From NCBI GenBank assembly GCA_001724265.1, contig MEDY01000142.1, positions 1 through 63,747 on the forward strand: DNA of 63,747 nt, read 5' to 3'. Source of the DNA: Rhizaria sp. SCN 62-66 (lineage: Eukaryota; Rhizaria, unplaced). The position numbers and the translations under genes were made by a program. Under the pieces are notes generated by a model. It had not been told where the DNA came from. It saw nothing but the letters and a program-made list of their open reading frames with translations, and did not search any database. Positions within the stretch are counted from its first letter, which is position 1. Every line of letters begins with the position of its first letter. Of this stretch, positions 57,969-63,747 are shown one piece after another.

Positions 57969-58775
57969 TTAGAGCTTGCGGCTGTCGGAGTTGACGAGCT
58001 TGCAGCACACGAACGAGAACACGGAGCCGACCATGCAGGACAAGATCGTGAGCAGCACGAAGATGTAGGTCGAGAGTGTGATGGTGTTGCTGCTGCTGGT
58101 CGAGGCCGCGTCCTTGGTATCAGTGGTCTTAGCAGAAGTGGAGCGGGAGCCCAGGCTCGAGTCGATGCTGTTGATGATCTTCTGGGTCGAGCTGGGCTGC
58201 GCGGACGCAGAGGCAGCGGCGGGAGCAGCGGCAGCAGGGGCAGCGGCGGGAGCAGCAGCGGGGGCGGCGGGGGCGGGGGCGGGGGCGGCGGCGGCAGGCT
58301 TGGCAGCGGCAGGCTTGGCAGCGGCAGCTGCGGGAGCCGCAGTGGTGGCGGCGGCGGGCTTAGCGGCGGTGGCGGAGGCGGGGACACGGGTAGCAGCCGT
58401 GGTGGTGGTCGCAGGCTTGGCAGCGGTGGCAGGAGTGGTCGCAGCGGCGGGCTTGGCGGCAGTCTTGGTGGTCGCAGCGGCGGCAGGCTTGGCGGCAGTG
58501 GTGGTGGCGGCGGCCGGGACAGCGGCACGGGTGGCAACAGCGGGGTCTGTAGACGAGTAAAACAGAACAGATAAAGGGCAATCCAGAAAGATAAAGATAG
58601 TTAGTTACATGGGCAGCAACAAGAGGCGAGAAAAGCGCGCTGAACGACTCAGGGAGCAGATGAGAGAGCGAAGAGAAGGAACTGGGGGCAGGGTGGGGGG
58701 TAACGTACCAGCCGCAGAGAGGCCAGAGAGGGCCAGGAGGGCGACGAGCGCCGCGAAGATCCACGTAGCCTTCAT
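57969..58775 (-). CDS. Small type I membrane protein with Ala/Pro/Thr/Lys-rich stalk
   Basis: Two exons, 58775-58709 and 58546-57969, with a 162-base GTACGT...ACAG intron. 214 residues, ending in TAA. The N-terminus M-K-A-T-W-I-F-A-A-L-V-A-L-L-A-L-S-G is a clear signal peptide, cleaved probably after S-A-A. A low-complexity region follows, built from A-A-K-P-A-A-A and T-T-T/A units like a mucin stalk, then a short Ser/Thr-rich segment and one membrane helix (I-F-V-L-L-T-I-L-S-C-M-V-G-S-V-F-S-F-V), with two Cys and a 10-residue basic cytosolic end. It is likely a cell-surface protein; no enzymatic domain is visible. Two other frames over the same repeat are artefacts of composition. Confidence 0.75.
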
Positions 58776-59586
58776 GGGACAACGACACTGAGGGGCGACA
58801 GACGGGTAGGACGGCGATGGGAGGAGGCACAGGGGCGAGAGAGGGAGAGCGGGAGTGAGCATGGAGTGAGGGGGAAGACCTCAACTGGACAGAGCGAATA
58901 GAAAAGCTTATGACGACTTTCGCGGGATATCACAAAGACTCAATCTACCCAAAAACATATGATCCAATGTGAAAATATCAATGTCTCTTTTGACGATAAA
59001 ATAAACACAGTAAATCCTGCGAAAGATGAGCCAAGGAGGAAAGCAATTTTCGACCAGTATTTTTTCAGAACTAGGCGAGCCGTTCAACTCACTCTTCACC
59101 GTTATTTTTGTTACTTTCACGTGTTTTTCATCATCAAAGCAATCACAAAGCGACAAAGAGCACCACCACAACATATTTCGAAGATAATTAAATACATATT
59201 TTTATTCGTTCAACTCTATGGCCTCCGTATATCTCTTTCAAAGCCAGCAAATCCGCGTGTAACACCTAAGTCATGGCAGCGCAGCTGTTGTTTTCATTAT
59301 CATCAAACGAAGCAGCTGCTCATTGCGCTGCCGGCTCAGCCTCGGCCTCGGTCGCCGCCTCAGCCTCAGCCTCGGCCTCAGCTTTGCGCGCTGCCCTCGC
59401 TCGGCCGACGCTCTGCCACAGCCGCGTTTGTAGGCGTCTACAATTAGCATAGGTCACAGTAAGTCAAGTACACAAAACAGTCATATTCGCGTCGGTGAGC
59501 ATTGGTAATCGGAGCAAGTGCAAAGCGCAAACTGTAGCGCGACGACGGTTCAGTGAAATGAGGGATACAATAGAGGATATATAGCG
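58776..59586. other. Spacer, SpoU-like gene end to membrane-protein start
   Basis: AT-rich except for a GC-rich patch at about 59325-59440. There, one minus-strand frame ends in a plausible Ala/Glu-rich C-terminus followed by TGA, preceded by TTGTAG. It could be an unassigned terminal exon, but no partner exon is visible. Confidence 0.35.
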
Positions 59587-61713
59587 TTATTTGAAGACGT
59601 ACGTGCAGATAGCTGCGATCTTCTCCTCAATGCGCAGCTCCTCGAGCGGCGCGATCTCCCTGTCGAGCCACTTGGCAAACTCGGCCATCTGCGCGGGCTT
59701 CTTGCCCAGCTGCCGCAGCCAGCCGGCGCGCACCATGTCCCGCTGCGCGCGCGAGAGGCTGCCGCGCGCCTCGGGGCACAGCATCAACACGCGCTCCAGT
59801 GTCGCGGCGAGGCGCGCGCTCGCGCCCAGGGGACTGTACAGCCCCAGCCACGGCTGCTGCACGCGGCCGGCAACGCTCGCGACAGAGCCTGGAGCAGCTG
59901 TCGCATTATCAGTCACAGTGATAGCGTGCGCGGCGGCGTTGCCGGCGAGCGCGCGCGTGGCGGCCGCGGCGACTGCGCCGTGCGCTGGCACGTACACAAG
60001 CCTGCTCGCGGCGGCGAGGTAGGGCAGTGGCGGCGTCGGCAAGTCGGCGACGACGAGCGCAACCAGAGGCGGGAAGCCCATGAGCGACGAGAACGACGGG
60101 TCGGAGGCCGCGAGGGCGGCGATGGACACAGCACTGTCGACTGTTGCAGCAGAAGCAGCAGCCGAAAACGTGTCAGTAGCATCGTGAGTGGGGTCAAGGG
60201 CAGCGTTGCTGTCGCCGATACCATTGCTCTCACTGTTTGAGTTTGAGTTAGAGTTCGTGTTTGTGCTGTTGATGGCTGCCGTGAGGGCGGCGGCGACGGG
60301 GGCGAAGTCGAACACGTTCTCACACGGGGCCGCTACAGCGAGCAGGGAGCTACTGCTGCTGTCAGAGCTTGCATTTGCAGGAACACAGTTATTAGCGCTG
60401 TTGCCTGTCGCAGGAGCGGGGCCGACAGGAACAGTGTTGACGCTGTTGCTCATGCTTGCGCCTTCAAGAGCAATGCTGGAGTCTAGCCCCGCGGTGGCCG
60501 CGGCCCAGTCAAGAGCAAAGAACGACGCCGACGACTGCGACTCGGGCTGGGATTGCGTGTTTGCGGAGGCTGATGCAGAGGCAGATGCAGAGTTTGAGGA
60601 TGAGACAGCGGCCGGGGCGGAGACCGCAGAGACGAAGGGCTGCGGCGCGGCGGCAGCGGCGGCGCGCGCCCTGACCCACTCGGCCACCGCGGCCACAAGC
60701 CGCGCACGGGGGCACTCGCTGTCAGCACTTACACTTGCAGGCGCATCAACAGTCGTAGTTACCGGCGCCTTCGCTGGCGCAGGCGCAGCAGTGGAGCCGT
60801 CGCACTTGCTGTTGTAACTGGCCAGAGCGGTGGCGAGGGCAACGGAGTGCGGGACAATCGAGCTGATGCTGCCCACGCCACCAATCTCAGTGCACGCACC
60901 CACACCACACTCGCCCCCGTCACTGTTCGCGCTCTCGCCCGCGCTAGTGCTCGAGCTGTGGCTTTGACTGGGTGTGAGAGTTGGAGGCCGGTGGTTGTGA
61001 GAGCCGAAGAACAGAGGGTCGAGCGGTAGCGGCACCAGCCAGCGGCCTGGGAGCTCCTCACCAGCACTCGCGCCGCCAGCGCTCCCAGCGGCCGCGCTCG
61101 CGCTCACACTAGAGTCACTCACGGTGTCCACAGCGGCGCCGGCATCCTGGCCGTCGCGGGGCACACTCTTGCTCTTGCTGGTGTTGAACTTTGCAATGGC
61201 GCTGTCGATCGAGGGCCCCGGCGGCAGGTACACGCACTGCGGGCCTGCGCCGAGAGCCCAGACCTCGGCCCCAAGCTCCTTGGCAGCGGCGACGCACTCG
61301 AGAACCGTGTCGAAGTGCCGCACAGTGACCCAGTTGCGGCTGCCTTTGACGACCTTGTGCGACACGCGCTTGTTCGCGCGCTCGACCCGCGGCGCGACGG
61401 CAAAGACGTACTGGATGCCGAGGCTCTCGGCCGTGCGGATCATCGCCTGCTGGTGCAGGGAGCCCATGAGGCCGTCGAGAATGAGGATCAGGCGGCCGGA
61501 GCGGTTGCGCAGCACCGTCTCAGCGCGGCGCAGGCGGCGCGGGGCGTCGGTCGGGGCGAACCCGGGCGCATAGCCGTCCGCGGGGGCAAGCTGCGCGTCG
61601 GCTGTGTCGGAGGGGGAAGGGTATGCGCTGTCGCGGGGCTTTTTAGATGCAGCGCAGGCCGGCGCAGCAGGGGAAGCCGGAGCTGCGGGCTGAGTCTGAG
61701 CGGTGGGCTGCAT
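59587..61713 (-). CDS. SpoU/TrmH-like RNA methyltransferase-fold protein with large insertion
   Basis: Single exon, 708 residues from the ATG at 61713, ending in TAA. The frame opens four codons earlier with GTG only. Residues about 75-165 match the N-terminal half of the SpoU (TrmH) 2'-O-methyltransferase fold: R-L-I-L-I-L-D-G-L-M-G-S, A-M-I-R-T-A-E-S-L-G-I with the conserved Arg, a basic S-H-K-V-V-K-G-S segment and the V-R-H-F-D-T helix. About 350 low-complexity residues follow. A second half (L-V-V-A-D-L-P ... V-Y-V-P-A-H-G) sits where the SAM-binding knot should be, but its Asn and Glu signature residues are not evident. The motif 1 Asn is also replaced. It may be divergent or inactive. 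Confidence 0.6.
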   Translation of the reverse strand: MQPTAQTQPAAPASPAAPACAASKKPRDSAYPSPSDTADAQLAPADGYAPGFAPTDAPRRLRRAETVLRNRSGRLILILDGLMGSLHQQAMIRTAESLGIQYVFAVAPRVERANKRVSHKVVKGSRNWVTVRHFDTVLECVAAAKELGAEVWALGAGPQCVYLPPGPSIDSAIAKFNTSKSKSVPRDGQDAGAAVDTVSDSSVSASAAAGSAGGASAGEELPGRWLVPLPLDPLFFGSHNHRPPTLTPSQSHSSSTSAGESANSDGGECGVGACTEIGGVGSISSIVPHSVALATALASYNSKCDGSTAAPAPAKAPVTTTVDAPASVSADSECPRARLVAAVAEWVRARAAAAAAPQPFVSAVSAPAAVSSSNSASASASASANTQSQPESQSSASFFALDWAAATAGLDSSIALEGASMSNSVNTVPVGPAPATGNSANNCVPANASSDSSSSSLLAVAAPCENVFDFAPVAAALTAAINSTNTNSNSNSNSESNGIGDSNAALDPTHDATDTFSAAASAATVDSAVSIAALAASDPSFSSLMGFPPLVALVVADLPTPPLPYLAAASRLVYVPAHGAVAAAATRALAGNAAAHAITVTDNATAAPGSVASVAGRVQQPWLGLYSPLGASARLAATLERVLMLCPEARGSLSRAQRDMVRAGWLRQLGKKPAQMAEFAKWLDREIAPLEELRIEEKIAAICTYVFK

Positions 61714-62166
61714 AGTCGGCCACACCTGATAGTCACAATATTCCAGAGTGCGAATAAAGGGAAAGAAAGTGACAAAGTAAGAGATGTGCCAATGTGCTGT
61801 TAAATTTCGTGCTGACGATCAGAATATCGCTAGGTTGAGGTGCCGCGATAGGTGCTCATGGCTTCAACCGCAACTCGCCGACGCTGGCTCACGTTAGTAG
61901 GTCGTTGGGTGCCGTTTCTCTGTGGATTTCCTGTGAGAGAGTCCCTTTATGTAAAATCTCGCGCGTAACATGATACTATCCTCTCCTCTCCAACCTCAAT
62001 GATAAGGCGAAAATTGATATTTTGCGCGCTCTCTTGGAGCCTCACATCACCAATCCCACAACCCCGCCAGCCCCGCCCGTCTTCCTGATTCACTGTTCCC
62101 TTGCGATATCATTTTTCACCGCCTTGTTAACCTCTGTTCCTCAGCGTCACGTGTACCGTGTGACCA
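61714..62166. other. Divergent promoter region, SpoU-like / P-loop gene
   Basis: About 450 bases between opposed starts. An in-frame TGA at 62161-62163 just before the P-loop gene's ATG helps fix that start. CCGACGCTGG occurs near 61878. Confidence 0.45.
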
Positions 62167-63747
62167 ATGAGCGGCAGGAACTTGCACAGTTCGCTCCCAG
62201 CGAAGCTGGCGAGCCGAGTGCGGGGGCCTCATCAACAGCGTGACAAGAATGCTTCATCTGCTGATGACGTCAACAACTCTACTAGTGGCAACAACGGCCG
62301 CAGCAGCCATACACCGCGTATCAGGAGGTTTTTGCCACAGGACGACGACGACTCCACAAAATAGCGCAACAACATTGTCAGCCAGTCCCGCTACCCCAAG
62401 CCGAACACCAACATTAAGCCGTATGCTGTTGGCGCCGGCGACGCTTGTCATGGTCGCAAAAGGCTGGGTCCTCATCATAAGGCGTTGCATGACTCTGACC
62501 CTGACTCGGATGAATCAGACTCAGACTCTGGTGCTGGCGCTGCCGACTCACAGCCTCGCTCTCGCTCTGGCGTTGGCTCGGAAATCACCGCCACTGTAAA
62601 GCGTCCCCGCCCTGCCCCAATCACTACCGCTCGGCCCGAGTCGCAAATCGTGGTGTTGGCCAGGGCAAACGTCGACCTTGCAGAGAAGACTCTCCTCGCG
62701 AGCCAGACTGCGATTACAAACGCGTCGACTACGTCGGAGATCGAACGGCTACGAAGTCTGGCCCAGGTTGCTTCAGCCTAGTATGCGAGGTAGAGGGCTG
62801 AGCTCCATAAGGTGGTGGCCCAGGACAAGCTCAATCTGGCTAAGGAAGCTGTTGAGCGTGTGATGACGCTTATGACTGCTGCAAGTGCTGCTGCGGCCAA
62901 CGAAGCAATGGCTAAACTTGTTGCTGACCAAGCTGTAGCTGAAGCTCAAGTTAAGAAGGCTGAAGACAATCTTAGGAGGGCTTACTCTGAAGTCACGGTT
63001 GCGCAGGCTCGCGTGTCTGTAGCTAAAGCTCAAGATTCCTTTAGCAGGGCTTATGACCGTGTGAACGAGCTGGAATCTAGCCTCGTGCTAAATAATGCCG
63101 AGTCAGTGAAGAAGTTGAATGTGGCTCAGGATCTGCTCTAGGCTGCCAGGGCTAATGTGAGGACGGCCAATAATGATCTTGAGGTAACTCTTGAGCGAGC
63201 TCAGGCGGCGGAGGGTAAAACTGCTCAGGCGGCGGAGGATAAAGCTGCGAAGGCGGCGCAGGATAAAGCTGCGATGGCGGCGGAGGATAAAGCTGCTAAG
63301 ACAGTTAAGGCTACCAATGCGGCAGTCAATGACAAAGATGCAGTTTTCGAAGCTCAAGCGAGGCTTTGGAAGTATCTCAAAAGTGATCACGTCGCTCAGC
63401 ACGTGCTTACTAAAGAGCTTTCGCATGTGCGGATGACCACTATCCCCAATGACGCGCGCTGGTTTTTCACCGGTAAAAGCTCTTCGTGGCACACTCTCGT
63501 GACTCGGAAAAAGTACGATGACGTATACAGGCTGGTAATGCGCAAGTTCTCGCTCAACATTGCCGCTAAGGCGTCTCGCACAGCTCCGGCTTCTTTATGT
63601 AACGCGATCGTTTTGATTGGGCCTGCTGGCACTGGCAAAACGTCGTCGCTGAACAAACTGGTGTTGCTCGCTGCGGAGATGGGTAACGTGAACGTGGTCT
63701 GCCAACACGGTCGTCAGCCGGAGGCACTTGTGCTCGGCTGTCGTGGC
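62167..63747 (+). CDS. Coiled-coil plus P-loop NTPase, Crinkler-RHS-like, 5' part with four in-frame TAG codons
   Basis: The frame runs from ATG 62167 to the window end, 527 codons, with no TAA or TGA and four TAG codons (66, 205, 209 and 325; at 62362, 62779, 62791 and 63139). Order: a basic, disordered N-terminus; an Asp/Ser run; a long Ala/Glu/Lys helix (about residues 165-400) with A-A-E-D-K-A-A-K repeats, a strong coiled coil; a short domain with W-F-F-T-G-K-S-S-S-W-H; then V-L-I-G-P-A-G-T-G-K-T-S-S-L-N, a Walker A motif at codon 485. The helix-then-NTPase layout resembles the Crinkler-RHS family, known as secreted effectors in oomycetes and as nuclear or retroelement-linked proteins elsewhere. 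No signal peptide or LFLAK motif is visible. The rest, including Walker B, lies outside the window. GC is lower than in core genes. Confidence 0.6.
63205..63302 (+). repeat. Degenerate 24-base tandem repeat in the coiled coil
   Basis: Units of the form GCTCAGGCGGCGGAGGATAAA or close variants encode A-x-A-A-E-D-K-A. Three to four copies, imperfect. Confidence 0.7.

Noticed and set aside
58078-58560. 160-codon Ala-rich plus-strand frame
   Set aside because: Antisense of the stalk repeat of the membrane protein, whose minus frame has a signal peptide, intron and membrane helix.
62779-63141. Reading the CRN-like region as a pseudogene because of its TAG codons
   Set aside because: All in-frame interruptions are TAG, none is TAA or TGA, and no frameshift is seen in 527 codons. 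Decay would give a mixture.
1-63747. tRNA, rRNA, CRISPR arrays or bacterial operon signals
   Set aside because: None recognised by eye: no A/B box pair in a cloverleaf, no repeat-spacer pattern, and the genes are eukaryotic with introns.

Overview
The window is nuclear DNA of a unicellular eukaryote (protist). The genes are monocistronic, several are split by short introns of about 140-210 bases, and they encode typical eukaryotic proteins: a CYFIP/Sra-1 subunit of the SCAR/WAVE complex, MCM6, RRP12, dyskerin/CBF5, NELF-A, an SLC35B4-type nucleotide-sugar transporter, a DHHC palmitoyltransferase and TKL-type kinases. Most coding regions are extremely GC-rich (C or G at nearly every third position) and full of Ala, Gln, Ser and Asn runs, while introns and spacers are AT-rich. 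SCAR complex plus NELF, receptor-like 7TM-TKL kinase and homopolymers would fit an amoebozoan or related lineage. A CFAP97-like protein hints at a flagellate stage. I cannot name the species.

The most important observation is that UAG is not a stop here. Ten in-frame TAG codons lie inside seven otherwise intact genes (NELF-A, SLC35B4, a Ser/Thr kinase, an ankyrin protein, an ARM-repeat protein, the DHHC enzyme and a P-loop NTPase). None of the 19 genes whose end I can see terminates in TAG: 9 end in TAA and 10 in TGA. One TAG sits in the middle of a CAG/CAA run, so glutamine is the most economical meaning. A standard-code gene finder would truncate or split all seven genes.

Layout. 1-12.4 kb: 3' part of a START-domain gene (+), CYFIP (+), a DODA/LigB-type dioxygenase (-) and a CFAP97-like protein (-). 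13.5-28.7 kb: NELF-A (+), MCM6 (-), RRP12 (+) and SLC35B4 (-). 29-44.2 kb: acylphosphatase (+), a PknB-like kinase (+), a seven-helix receptor fused to a TKL kinase whose catalytic domain is split by huge inserts (+), dyskerin (-) and a phosphatase-fold protein lacking the catalytic Arg (+). 44.6-51 kb: a coiled-coil protein (-) and two genes of unusually low GC, ankyrin (+) and importin-alpha-like ARM (+). 51.8-61.7 kb: DHHC palmitoyltransferase (-), a small type I membrane protein (-) and a SpoU-like methyltransferase (-). 62.2 kb to the end: the 5' part of a coiled-coil/P-loop NTPase resembling Crinkler-RHS proteins (+).

The genes are not organised as a pathway. Several start-to-start pairs (CFAP97/NELF-A, MCM6/RRP12, SLC35B4/acylphosphatase, CBF5/phosphatase-like, coiled-coil/ankyrin, SpoU/NTPase) share short divergent promoter regions. 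All 12 introns inferred by reading-frame continuity have a nearly uniform 5' splice site, GTACGT or GTACGC (one GTCCGT), with C at +4 where most eukaryotes prefer A.
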